Source: Syntrophaceae bacterium UBA2280 (GTDB lineage: Bacteria > Desulfobacterota > Syntrophia > Syntrophales > Smithellaceae). From it: DNA of 57,142 nucleotides. The translations under genes were made by a program, and so were the position numbers. The first letter of the stretch is position 1. Each line of letters begins with the position of its first letter. The notes under the pieces were generated by a model, which saw only the letters and a list, made by a program, of their open reading frames with translations, did not search any database and was not told the DNA's origin. The stretch lies in assembly GCA_002347685.1 (NCBI GenBank), contig DDWS01000035.1:1-57142 (forward strand), written 5' to 3'. Positions 16,232 to 24,227 of the stretch are shown here, in pieces.

Positions 16232-17077
16232 TTACACCGCCGCGGTTTTCGGCTTGATGCAGACATGCAGCGCAAACGACTGTCCGTCCACCTCGAATAT
16301 CAGGACGGCGGCGGTGGTATTTTGAAAGTAACCGATCTGATGACCGGGGCCGACAATCACTGAAGGCAGCGTGATTTCAAAATGGTAGGGCTTGCCGACA
16401 AAATCTTTTTTCGTGGTGCCGCTGATCATATTGATAATTTCACTGACCCCGTCATGAATTAATTCCGCGTCAATCAGGTCTTCTTCCGTGCTCATCATCT
16501 TTGCGATGATGGTCTTGGCCAGATCCCAATAGAAAGTCACGGCGAGTGTCCCCTCTGAAATTCCCGAAAGTCCCATAATTCCGGAAACATCTCCGAATAT
16601 TCGAATGGTGTTGGAAAAATAGACCTTTTTAAATTCCGCGTCAATGCCCGCCATGGTTTTCAGGATATGCCGCGTGTTTCGGATAAACGGATCCAGATAT
16701 TCCTTTTCTTCCGGCAGAGGTTCCCTGCCCGGTATCAGGTAACCGTTGATAATATTTCGACAGGCGGCAGCGGAGTCGGCAAAGGAAAGCACCTCCGTCG
16801 CCCCGGCAATGATGAAAGGCTGTGAAGCAATGTCCCGGTTTTGTTCGTGCATCAGAATAATAGGAATATTTTGAAATTTGCAGGCATAGCGCAATTTACA
16901 AATTTTTTGGTCGATTTGTTCGTGACGATCCTCCATCCACAAGATGATCATGTCATTGTCGCGGATATCCAGATCATCGTGAAATTTTTCATATTGGATA
17001 TAGGCATCCTTGACCATCATTTTCAACAGGGCGATTTCCGCTTTCGGACTGAAATCAATTCCTAGAATCTTCTTCAT
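16232..17077 (-). CDS. CheX-domain protein with N-terminal receiver-like region
   Basis: The C-terminal half (about residues 140-281) has the CheX/CheC-phosphatase pattern: IFGDVSGIMGLSGISEGTL and ELIHDGVSEIINMISGTTKK, the latter holding the E-x2-N catalytic pair that removes phosphate from CheY-type receivers. The N-terminal half (MKKILGIDFSPKAEIALLKM) has alternating hydrophobic strands like a receiver fold without clear acidic pocket. The ATG at 17077 is chosen for the GGAGG site about 10 bases upstream. It lies between the CheY gene and the receiver-kinase gene, so it could dephosphorylate either. Confidence 0.8.
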   Translation of the reverse strand: MKKILGIDFSPKAEIALLKMMVKDAYIQYEKFHDDLDIRDNDMIILWMEDRHEQIDQKICKLRYACKFQNIPIILMHEQNRDIASQPFIIAGATEVLSFADSAAACRNIINGYLIPGREPLPEEKEYLDPFIRNTRHILKTMAGIDAEFKKVYFSNTIRIFGDVSGIMGLSGISEGTLAVTFYWDLAKTIIAKMMSTEEDLIDAELIHDGVSEIINMISGTTKKDFVGKPYHFEITLPSVIVGPGHQIGYFQNTTAAVLIFEVDGQSFALHVCIKPKTAAV

Positions 17078-17175
17078 AAAAAAGAGCCTCCATTTATATT
17101 CATCACAGGTATTGTGAACATCCCGCATTGGGCCTGGCCATTTCAGGCAACAGGCCTGGCAGGCGGGTTAGAACG

Positions 17176-17550
17176 TCATGGCCTAGAGTTGTCCGGTAAG
17201 ACACGGCCAATGGCCTCAGTCAATTGCCCAGGCGTAAAAGGTTTCGGCAGATACCCCTGGGCCCCGGCGGTTAAAACCTGCTGGATTCGATCCTCTTCGG
17301 ATTCGGTAGATACCATCAGGACAGGAATGTTTTTGAAACGGTCGTCGCTGCGCATCTTTTTAATCACATCCATACCGTTTAAAACAGGCATATTCCAGTC
17401 CAGAAGCACCAAACTGATTCCGCCGTTTTCAAGAATATCCAATGTTTCCTTTCCGTTGGCAGCGTGGAGAGCTTCGAAACCCAGGGCGGTGACGATCTTG
17501 TCCACAATACCGCGCACCAGGCGTGAATCATCTGCAACGATTAATTTCAT
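17176..17550 (-). CDS. CheY-like single-domain response regulator
   Basis: A 124-residue stand-alone receiver. All key residues are present: D7/D8 in IVADDSRLVRG, phospho-acceptor D51 in VLLDWNMPVLNG, S81 in LMVSTESEED, and K103 in GYLPKPFTPGQL. An AAGGAG site precedes the ATG. First gene of the operon CheY, CheX-like, receiver-PilZ-kinase. No histidine kinase is encoded nearby, so the phosphate source lies elsewhere. Confidence 0.92.
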   Translation of the reverse strand: MKLIVADDSRLVRGIVDKIVTALGFEALHAANGKETLDILENGGISLVLLDWNMPVLNGMDVIKKMRSDDRFKNIPVLMVSTESEEDRIQQVLTAGAQGYLPKPFTPGQLTEAIGRVLPDNSRP

Positions 17551-17899
17551 CGTTTTCTTCTCCTTTTTATCGAGACATGACCTCTTTGAGGCGAATTTCC
17601 AAAACCAGGCAGGCCATCACTGCTGAAATTCCTCCCGGATTTCATCAGTTTTCGTAAAAAGGCCTTATCCGCAAAAGCTATCGGATGCCCGGCAGGATTT
17701 CTGTAGGATTTGCTGCCGTTTTCTTTATCTTTTTTATGATTATGCGACCTCATAACCGGAGAGAGGGATCATAATTTAAACAAATCAATTGCAAAATCGA
17801 ACGGATAGACTGCTGTGCCGGTCTGTAAGATGCACTTCCGGGAAAAGTATGTTAAGGCAGGCGTAAAAGAGATGAATTCGGCAAGACAAGAAAGGGTCT
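17551..17899. other. Divergent intergenic region
   Basis: 349 bases between the CheY operon (leftward) and uup (rightward). A 68-codon minus-strand frame overlapping the CheY start is low-complexity and basic and looks fortuitous. The stretch must hold both promoters, but I see no strong consensus pair. Confidence 0.45.
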
Positions 17900-19804
17900 A
17901 TGGCATTACTTTGGATCAATAATCTTTCGATCAGTTTCGGCGGACCACTGTTGCTCGACGGGGCCTCACTTCAAATCGAAGCGGGCGAACGCATCGGCCT
18001 TCTGGGGCGCAACGGATCCGGCAAATCCACCCTGATGAAGCTGATGCATGGCGATATTCCGCCCGACAGGGGTGAAATCATCTGTGACAAACATGTGCGC
18101 ATTGCCGTCATGCCCCAGGACATCGAGGATCTGCCGGGCACCATTTATGACGCGGTCGCCTCAGGCGGACAGAAACATCTGGATTTGCTGCACACGTATC
18201 ACGATCTGACCTCGCGATTGAACGGCGGCGATGACCAGGGCCTGCTTTCCAGGATCGAACAGGTTCAGCACCGGCTCGAATCGACGGGCGCCTGGCAGTT
18301 TCATCAGAAAGTCGAAGCGGTGATCTCGCGCGTCGGATTGGATGAAAACGCTGAATTCGGACTGCTCTCTGCCGGCTTGAAGCGCCGGGTGCTTCTGGCG
18401 CGGGGGCTCGTGAATGATCCCGATATTCTGCTTCTGGACGAACCGACCAACCATCTGGATATTCAGTCCATTCTCTGGCTGGAAGATTTTCTGCAAAATT
18501 ACGACCAAACCATTCTATTTGTCACGCACGATCGGACGTTCCTGCAAAAAATCGCCACACGTATCGTGGAAATCGACCGTGGCAAACTTTTTTCCTTCGC
18601 ATGTGATTACGCAACTTACCTGGAGCGCCGTCAGGCTATGCAGGAAGCAGAAGAAAAGCAGTGGCAGACCTTTGATAAAAAGCTGGCGCAGGAAGAAATA
18701 TGGGTCCGGCAGGGAATCAAGGCAAGGCGAACGCGCAACGAAGGCCGGGTGCGCGCGCTGATGGCATTGCGAAAGGAACGCGCCGAAAGACGGGAGCGCG
18801 ATGGAAACGTCCGGCTCGCCGTTTCGGAAGCCCAACGAAGCGGCAAGCTGGTGGTGGATGCCGAAAATATCGGCTTTGCCTATGACGACACAAAGATTAT
18901 CGATACGTTTTCCACGAGGATTCTGCGCGGAGACAAAATCGGCATTATCGGCCCCAACGGCTCCGGCAAAACCACCCTGCTTAAGGTATTGCTCGGCGAA
19001 CTGCCCATCTGCGGGGGAAAAATAAAAATCGGCACAGGCATCGCAATTGCCTATTTTGATCAGCTCCGTGCGCAATTCGATGAAACCGGATCCATCCGGG
19101 ACAATGTTGCCGATGGCAGCGATACGGTATGGATCAATGACGCACCCCGGCATGTGGTCGGTTATCTGCAGGATTTCCTTTTCCCGCCTGCGCAGATCAC
19201 CGCGCCGGTATCAACACTCTCCGGTGGTGAGCGAAACCGTCTGCTCCTGGCCCGGCTCTTCGCCACACCGTCCAACCTTCTGGTTCTGGACGAACCCACC
19301 AATGACCTTGACGCGGAAACACTCGAACTGCTGGAGGACCGTCTTTTAGAATACGGCGGTACGATATTGCTGGTCAGCCATGACCGGACCTTTCTCAACA
19401 ATGTGGTCACGTCCACCATTGTCCTGGAAGGAAAAGGAAGATTGCGGGAATTTGTCGGCGGCTATGACGATTGGCTAAGGCAGCGCGGTGAAGAAAAAGA
19501 ATCCTCCCGGACGGTGCCCAAAGAAGCAAAGACCAAAAAAGGAAAACCACCAAAGGAGAAAAGCAAATTATCTTTTAAAGAAACACAGGAGCGCGAAGAG
19601 CTGCCTGGTAGAATCGATAAAATGGAGAAAGCAAAAGCGGAGCTTCTGGAACTTCTGAATTCCCGGGATTTATACAAAACCGGCAATCCGTCCCGTGTAC
19701 TGGATGTGAATTCACGGCTTGCGGCATTGGAGGCGGATCTGGAGGCGGCCTATGAACGCTGGGATCAGCTCGAAGAAATGGCAGTAAAGTTTGTCAACGA
19801 ATGA
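17900..19804 (+). CDS. uup: ABC-F ATPase Uup
   Basis: A soluble ABC-F protein of 634 residues, acting on ribosomes or DNA structures rather than in transport. It has two ATPase domains: Walker A GLLGRNGSGKSTLMK and GIIGPNGSGKTTLLK; signatures LSAGLKRRVLLARGL and LSGGERNRLLLARLF; Walker B LLLDEPTNHLD and LVLDEPTNDLD. The linker near residues 245-310 is rich in R/E. The C-terminal coiled-coil tail (about 535-634, KAKAELLELLNSRDLY) is what marks Uup among ABC-F proteins and binds DNA in E. coli. Spacing to the next gene is 10 bases. Confidence 0.93.
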   Translation: MALLWINNLSISFGGPLLLDGASLQIEAGERIGLLGRNGSGKSTLMKLMHGDIPPDRGEIICDKHVRIAVMPQDIEDLPGTIYDAVASGGQKHLDLLHTYHDLTSRLNGGDDQGLLSRIEQVQHRLESTGAWQFHQKVEAVISRVGLDENAEFGLLSAGLKRRVLLARGLVNDPDILLLDEPTNHLDIQSILWLEDFLQNYDQTILFVTHDRTFLQKIATRIVEIDRGKLFSFACDYATYLERRQAMQEAEEKQWQTFDKKLAQEEIWVRQGIKARRTRNEGRVRALMALRKERAERRERDGNVRLAVSEAQRSGKLVVDAENIGFAYDDTKIIDTFSTRILRGDKIGIIGPNGSGKTTLLKVLLGELPICGGKIKIGTGIAIAYFDQLRAQFDETGSIRDNVADGSDTVWINDAPRHVVGYLQDFLFPPAQITAPVSTLSGGERNRLLLARLFATPSNLLVLDEPTNDLDAETLELLEDRLLEYGGTILLVSHDRTFLNNVVTSTIVLEGKGRLREFVGGYDDWLRQRGEEKESSRTVPKEAKTKKGKPPKEKSKLSFKETQEREELPGRIDKMEKAKAELLELLNSRDLYKTGNPSRVLDVNSRLAALEADLEAAYERWDQLEEMAVKFVNE

Positions 19805-19814
19805 GGAACTGTCC

Positions 19815-20357
19815 ATGAACCTATCCGAGGTGCGCTTTCCCCGTCAGCTGGAGGCAGACGGCTCCGACACCGTCATCCGCCAGGCCTTGATGGCGCGGAC
19901 CACCAAGCTGTGGTCCGGCAGCGAATTCACCGTGCCGGTTATCACGCTTTGTGAGCCGTTGAAAAAGGCGTTAAAGACGGCAAGGCTCCAGGGACGAATT
20001 CGCTGCGGCGCGGAGGCGATCTTCGAAAAACTGGCCTCTGAAAAAACAGGGATTGCCCAGGTCAGAAGTCAATCATCCGCACCCTATGGAGACCGGATTT
20101 CCCGCCTGCTCTTATTTTCCAATGACGGCGCGGAACGCTTCTACCGCAACATCGAACAAACCATCCTGACTCACTCCCCCAGATTACTCGGCTGCCTTCT
20201 GGATATGGATGGCGAAGCGTTAGGTCATCTGATCACAGGCAGGGAGGGCATCATCAAGGTCGTCATGGCCGAGCACAAGGATGTGGTTTCCGCCATCCTG
20301 CGTGCGCTTGTTGAAAACCAAAAAGCAGATATCGGAGATCCGGGTGGTGAGAAATGA
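19815..20357 (+). CDS. Conserved-looking protein of unknown function
   Basis: I do not recognise this 180-residue protein. It is mixed helical, with no signal peptide or membrane segment. A basic region PLKKALKTARLQGRIRCG and a C-terminal half with SRLLLFSNDGAERFYRNIEQ are visible. The ATG at 19815 is preferred to an upstream TTG because GAGGA lies 7 bases before it. It sits 10 bases after uup and overlaps tag by four bases (ATGA), so it is co-transcribed with both, but nothing indicates its function. Confidence 0.72.
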   Translation: MNLSEVRFPRQLEADGSDTVIRQALMARTTKLWSGSEFTVPVITLCEPLKKALKTARLQGRIRCGAEAIFEKLASEKTGIAQVRSQSSAPYGDRISRLLLFSNDGAERFYRNIEQTILTHSPRLLGCLLDMDGEALGHLITGREGIIKVVMAEHKDVVSAILRALVENQKADIGDPGGEK

Positions 20358-20971
20358 AAACAAACTGTATCATTTGTCGTTGTCCATGGGTGGATTTATC
20401 TAAACCCGATTATGTTGAATATCACGATAAGGAATGGGGCGTCCCGGTGTATGACGACCGGCTGTTGTTTGAATTCCTGTCTCTTGAGACCGCCCAGGCC
20501 GGTCTGAGCTGGTACACCGTTTTAAAGAAAAGGGACCATTACCGCGCCGCCTTTGATAATTTCGAGCCGGCAAAGGTTGCAAAATTTGATGAGAAGCGAA
20601 CCAGGCAACTTCTGCAGGATTCCGGGATCATCCGCAACCGGCTGAAAATTGAATCGACCATCAACAACGCGCGCCGATTTCTCGAAGTGCAAGACGCCTT
20701 TGGCAGCTTTTCAAAATACCTCTGGGACTTTGTCGGCGGGAAACCCATCATCCATACCTTCCGTACCCTGTCGGATTATCCCGCAACAAGCAAAGAGTCA
20801 GACAACCTGAGTAAAGACCTGAAGAAAAGAGGCTTTAAATTTATGGGCTCAACAATTTGCTACGCTCATATGCAGGCCACCGGCATGGTCAACGACCATG
20901 CGGTGGATTGCTTAAGGAGAAAAGAAATTATTGAGATGAATTCAGACAATCGCACAACCGATCCTTCGTAA
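20354..20971 (+). CDS. tag: DNA-3-methyladenine glycosylase I
   Basis: Removes 3-methyladenine from alkylated DNA as the first step of base-excision repair. CPWVDLSKPDYVEYHDKEWG and FEFLSLETAQAGLSWYTVLKK are diagnostic, with the catalytic glutamate in LETAQAGLSW. The zinc-binding ligands are seen as C and H near the N terminus (CIICRCPW) and the late YAHMQATGMVNDH segment. The 205-residue length is normal. It overlaps the upstream unknown gene by four bases. Confidence 0.95.
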   Translation: MKTNCIICRCPWVDLSKPDYVEYHDKEWGVPVYDDRLLFEFLSLETAQAGLSWYTVLKKRDHYRAAFDNFEPAKVAKFDEKRTRQLLQDSGIIRNRLKIESTINNARRFLEVQDAFGSFSKYLWDFVGGKPIIHTFRTLSDYPATSKESDNLSKDLKKRGFKFMGSTICYAHMQATGMVNDHAVDCLRRKEIIEMNSDNRTTDPS

Positions 20972-21055
20972 TTCCCGGACCACACGATCCGTTATTCAGA
21001 TAATGACCGAACACCGCAATGATTTTAGCAGTTTAAATATTTCAAAAAATAATAC

Positions 21056-21084
21056 TTGAATATATGCTCATATTTTCATATAAT
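21056..21084 (+). promoter_or_regulatory. Promoter with embedded ArsR/SmtB-type operator
   Basis: TTGAAT (21056-21061) and TATAAT (21079-21084) are separated by 17 bases, a near-ideal sigma-70 promoter. Inside the spacer, ATATG-CT-CATAT (21062-21073) is a perfect short palindrome, and TGAA/TTCA half-sites frame it as in SmtB/ZiaR operators. Repressor bound here would block polymerase directly. Confidence 0.65.
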
Positions 21085-21091
21085 GCACGGC

Positions 21092-21454
21092 ATGATGAAT
21101 AAGAAACCCATCAAGGCCTGCGGCCATAAGACCATCCATCAGCATCTGGTGGAAAAGGCGAAGAAGTCCATGCCGGATGACGCGGCGCTGCACGATCTGG
21201 CCAATCTGTTCCGGGTATTCGGCGACAGCACCAGGATTCGAATTTTACACGCGCTCATGTCTTCGGAAATGTGCGTGTGCGACATTTCTTTTCTTCTGGG
21301 CATGACGGAGTCCGCGATTTCGCATCAATTGAGGGTGCTGCGGCAAACCCGCATGGTCACACAGCGAAAGGCCGGTCGGGTGGTGTACTACTCCCTCGCG
21401 GATAATCATGTCAAAACCATATTGAAATGCGGCCTCGATCACATGGTCGAATGA
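21092..21454 (+). CDS. ArsR/SmtB-family metal-sensing repressor
   Basis: A winged-helix repressor released from DNA by metal ions. The N-terminal CGHKTIHQH could provide ligands; alpha-3 carries EMCVCDISFLLG, the CxC metal site of ArsR/CadC-type sensors, followed by the recognition helix TESAISHQLRVLRQ. The C-terminal DNHVKTILKCGLDHMVE matches the alpha-5 D/H...H/E zinc-type site of SmtB. So both known metal sites seem present. The first usable ATGs (21092 or 21095) lie only 8-11 bases after the -10 box, so the message would be nearly leaderless. It probably controls itself and the exporter gene downstream. Confidence 0.88.
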   Translation: MMNKKPIKACGHKTIHQHLVEKAKKSMPDDAALHDLANLFRVFGDSTRIRILHALMSSEMCVCDISFLLGMTESAISHQLRVLRQTRMVTQRKAGRVVYYSLADNHVKTILKCGLDHMVE

Positions 21455-21535
21455 CGGCATCGGATGGGACAGATCCATAAACGCTTATGAACTTTTTACC
21501 TGCAGCGTCAGCAGACACTCATGTGTGAGGATAAA

Positions 21536-21979
21536 ATGAAAGCGATTATTTCAACCATCATGACAGTAAAAGCAGACAGGATGTGGAAGGAACTGCAAAA
21601 AACCAGTTCACTGGTCTATGTCGCCTCCCCCGTCCTGATTTTCAAATCTCAAGACGGCGCGCCGCTGCCTTCAACCTGGCAGATCGGGAAAGAATACCGT
21701 TTCAAGCTCTATGCGTTCCATCTCCTCCCGCTGGGCCGCCATCGCATTGTCCTGAAAAGAATCGACGCAAAAAAAATGGAAATCTTCAGCAATGAATCGG
21801 GATCGCTGCTCAAGATCTGGAATCATCTGCTGCGTGTCGAACCTCTGGACGCCGGGAGGGTTCGATACACCGACGCAATCGAGATTGACGCAGGAATGCT
21901 CACGGGAGTCATCTGGCTGTTTGCACATTTTTTCTACAGGCATCGGCAGCTCAGATGGAAGCGGCTGCTCGCAAAATAA
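21536..21979 (+). CDS. SRPBCC-like small protein, unknown
   Basis: A 147-residue protein reading MKAIISTIMTVKADRMWKEL, with strands alternating through YRFKLYAFHLLPLGRHRIVLKR and a closing helix with VIWLFAHFFYRHRQLRWKRL. The size and strand pattern resemble START/SRPBCC-fold proteins (lipid or hydrophobic ligand pockets), but no signature is decisive. GAGGA precedes the ATG. It lies between the metal regulator and the metal exporter and is probably co-transcribed; a role in metal stress is inferred only from position. Confidence 0.65.
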   Translation: MKAIISTIMTVKADRMWKELQKTSSLVYVASPVLIFKSQDGAPLPSTWQIGKEYRFKLYAFHLLPLGRHRIVLKRIDAKKMEIFSNESGSLLKIWNHLLRVEPLDAGRVRYTDAIEIDAGMLTGVIWLFAHFFYRHRQLRWKRLLAK

Positions 21980-22018
21980 AAACTCTGCGACAACGGATAT
22001 ACGTAAAAGGACAGGATC

Positions 22019-22987
22019 ATGCACAGGGAAACCATAGAACGCACTCAGCATCCACATGTTTTCAACACCGAAAAAAAGGCGGTGGAAACACGAACATTGA
22101 TCGTGGTGATCATCACACTGATCACCATGTTTACGGAAATATTTTTTGGATGGCTGACGCGCTCGATGGCCCTTCTGGCCGATGGCTGGCATATGGGCAC
22201 ACACGCCTTTGCCCTCGGGATTTCTCTTTTGGCCTACGTTTTAGCCCGAAAGTACGCGCAAGACGGCAGGTTTGCCTTCGGCGCGTGGAAAATCGAGATT
22301 CTGGGCGCATACACCAGCGCCATTGTGATGGGCATTGTCGGTCTGTTTCTGATCTACACATCCGTTGAAAGAATGATCCACCCGCTTAGCATTCAATACA
22401 ATCAGGCCCTGCTCGTCGCGATTCTGGGCCTGGTGGTGAATGTCGTCTGTGCGGTCATCCTCAATGCCGGCGGGCACAGCCACAACCATGCCCATGACGG
22501 CCATGATCATGTAAAAGCTCATCAGGACCTGAATCAAAGGGCCGCTTACATGCATGTGGTGGCCGACGCAGTGACATCCGTTCTGGCTATCATTGCCCTG
22601 ATCGGGGCGAAATATTTCCAGTTTGTCTGGCTCGACCCCTTCATGGGACTCGTGGGCGCAGCCCTGATCATGCGCTGGGCCGCCACGCTTCTGAGGGACA
22701 CATCCATCATCCTGCTGCAGCGCGAGATGGATGCGCCGATTGCCGGCGAAATCAGGACAATGATGGAATCCGACGGCGATACGAAAGTAAGCGATTTGCA
22801 TATCTGGCGGGTCGCGCAAAACAAATACGCCTGTGTCGTCTCCGTCGTGGCGGAAAACGGCTACTCCGTCGAAGAATACAAAACACGCCTGACAGGCATT
22901 CACGAACTGGCGCATTGCACCGTTGAAATTCACGCCTGCGAACGAAACTGCCTGCGGACGGTAACAAAAAACGATAAGCCGCTTTAA
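22019..22987 (+). CDS. dmeF: CDF-family metal efflux transporter, DmeF-like
   Basis: A proton-coupled exporter of divalent metal in the inner membrane. There are six predicted membrane segments; MALLADGWHMGTHAFAL and YMHVVADAVTSVLAII supply the H/D metal sites in helices 2 and 5. A histidine-rich loop, GGHSHNHAHDGHDH, lies between helices 4 and 5, and the C-terminal cytoplasmic domain reads VSDLHIWRV. The N-terminal HPHVF and the arrangement as a whole resemble Co/Ni exporter DmeF. An ArsR/SmtB regulator is encoded just upstream, so expression is likely metal-induced. The exact metal is uncertain. Confidence 0.88.
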   Translation: MHRETIERTQHPHVFNTEKKAVETRTLIVVIITLITMFTEIFFGWLTRSMALLADGWHMGTHAFALGISLLAYVLARKYAQDGRFAFGAWKIEILGAYTSAIVMGIVGLFLIYTSVERMIHPLSIQYNQALLVAILGLVVNVVCAVILNAGGHSHNHAHDGHDHVKAHQDLNQRAAYMHVVADAVTSVLAIIALIGAKYFQFVWLDPFMGLVGAALIMRWAATLLRDTSIILLQREMDAPIAGEIRTMMESDGDTKVSDLHIWRVAQNKYACVVSVVAENGYSVEEYKTRLTGIHELAHCTVEIHACERNCLRTVTKNDKPL

Positions 22988-23078
22988 AAGGATCAGCCTC
23001 TTTTTAGCTTGACATCTTTTCCCATGGATGATTTTTAAAACACGCCAGATCACCGCATGATACTGTAGGAGCCCTCCG

Positions 23079-24170
23079 ATGAACAGCCTGATCCTCCTTT
23101 TCAAGAAGCACGTGAGAATCCTCATCAGCAATGTTCTGGATTCGGAAAAGCTGACCTATTACCCTGAAGCGCAAAGAAAAGGCGTTTTCAGAATTCTGCT
23201 GGATAATCTGTTATGGTTTTTCCGCTTCGGCCATGCCAACGAATATTACTACATTCTCGGGTTTGATCGCATCGACCACAGGCAATACGAACAGAAATTT
23301 ATCAACGGCAGAACCTGTAAGAAATGGCTCCGGCGCAGAAAACTTCAACTGCACCCCGATGCGGATAGCTACGACGTTTTGGTGCATGATAAATTCGTCG
23401 CCTCCCGCTATCTGCAGGCCAATGGATTCCCGACGCCGAAAACCATCGCGCTTGCCTGTCGAAACACTCTTTTGTTTCCCGAGTCGGGTGAAGAGCACTC
23501 CCTGGAGGAGGCGCTCGACCAAAAGAAGTCCCTTTTCAGCGACTGCATATGCAAACCGGTTACGGGGTATTGCGGCATCGGCATCTTCCGGCTTTGCGTC
23601 CGGGAAGACGGGCTCTACATCGATGAGCGGAAAACCGATCTTTCCGGACTGCGTGAACGCCTGTCCGATTCCTTATATCTGATCGAGGAAAGAATCATCC
23701 AGCATGAGCGTATGGCGATTTTAAACCCGGATTCGGTCAACACCATCCGTCTGGTCACCTGCATCCATCAGGGTCATGCAACGCCTTTTTCCGCAGGTGT
23801 CCGTATCGGTGTGGCGGGCAAGGTAACGGACAACTGGCATACGGGAGGCATATTGATCCGCCTGAATATGGAAAAAGGATGTCTGGAAGGATACGGCTAC
23901 ACCCTGCCCGAATTTTCCGGAAATAAATTCGACCGACATCCCGCCACCGGCGTCGCCTTTGACGGCTACGAGATTCCATATGCCCGGGAAGCTGTGCAAC
24001 TGGCGATCCAACTCCATCAATACTTTTATTTCACCCATGCCATCGGATGGGACATCGCCCTGACGGCCAATGGACCTGTTTTCATTGAAGCCAACCAGGG
24101 CTGGGATCCTTATGTTCATCTGGTTTTGGAAGACCGCTTCAAAGAAAAATTTCATAAATTCTTCGGGTAA
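23079..24170 (+). CDS. Sugar-transfer-associated ATP-grasp protein
   Basis: A 363-residue ATP-grasp fold enzyme of the group often found with polysaccharide genes (ATPgrasp_ST). The visible core is FSDCICKPVTGYCGIGIF, the glycine-containing nucleotide loop, LIEERIIQHERMAILNPDSVNTIRLVT, whose central DSVNTIRL is diagnostic, and GPVFIEANQGWDPYV near the end with the metal-binding E and N. An AGGAG site precedes the ATG. It probably ligates an amino or carboxylate group to a surface glycan or sugar acid, but the reaction is not known for the family. It stands alone between the metal-efflux genes and a convergent gene. Confidence 0.75.
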   Translation: MNSLILLFKKHVRILISNVLDSEKLTYYPEAQRKGVFRILLDNLLWFFRFGHANEYYYILGFDRIDHRQYEQKFINGRTCKKWLRRRKLQLHPDADSYDVLVHDKFVASRYLQANGFPTPKTIALACRNTLLFPESGEEHSLEEALDQKKSLFSDCICKPVTGYCGIGIFRLCVREDGLYIDERKTDLSGLRERLSDSLYLIEERIIQHERMAILNPDSVNTIRLVTCIHQGHATPFSAGVRIGVAGKVTDNWHTGGILIRLNMEKGCLEGYGYTLPEFSGNKFDRHPATGVAFDGYEIPYAREAVQLAIQLHQYFYFTHAIGWDIALTANGPVFIEANQGWDPYVHLVLEDRFKEKFHKFFG

Positions 24171-24227
24171 ATATTCAAGACGCAAGCGCGGCCCCGGCAA
24201 GGCGATGAATTCGCCGAAAAGCCCGGT

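Noticed and set aside
17547..17753. Minus-strand 68-codon frame upstream of the CheY gene
   Set aside because: Low-complexity basic product, no ribosome site, overlaps the CheY start; probably chance.
22241..23131. Minus-strand open frame of 296 codons
   Set aside because: Antisense shadow of the metal exporter gene, whose protein shows six membrane segments and metal-site motifs.
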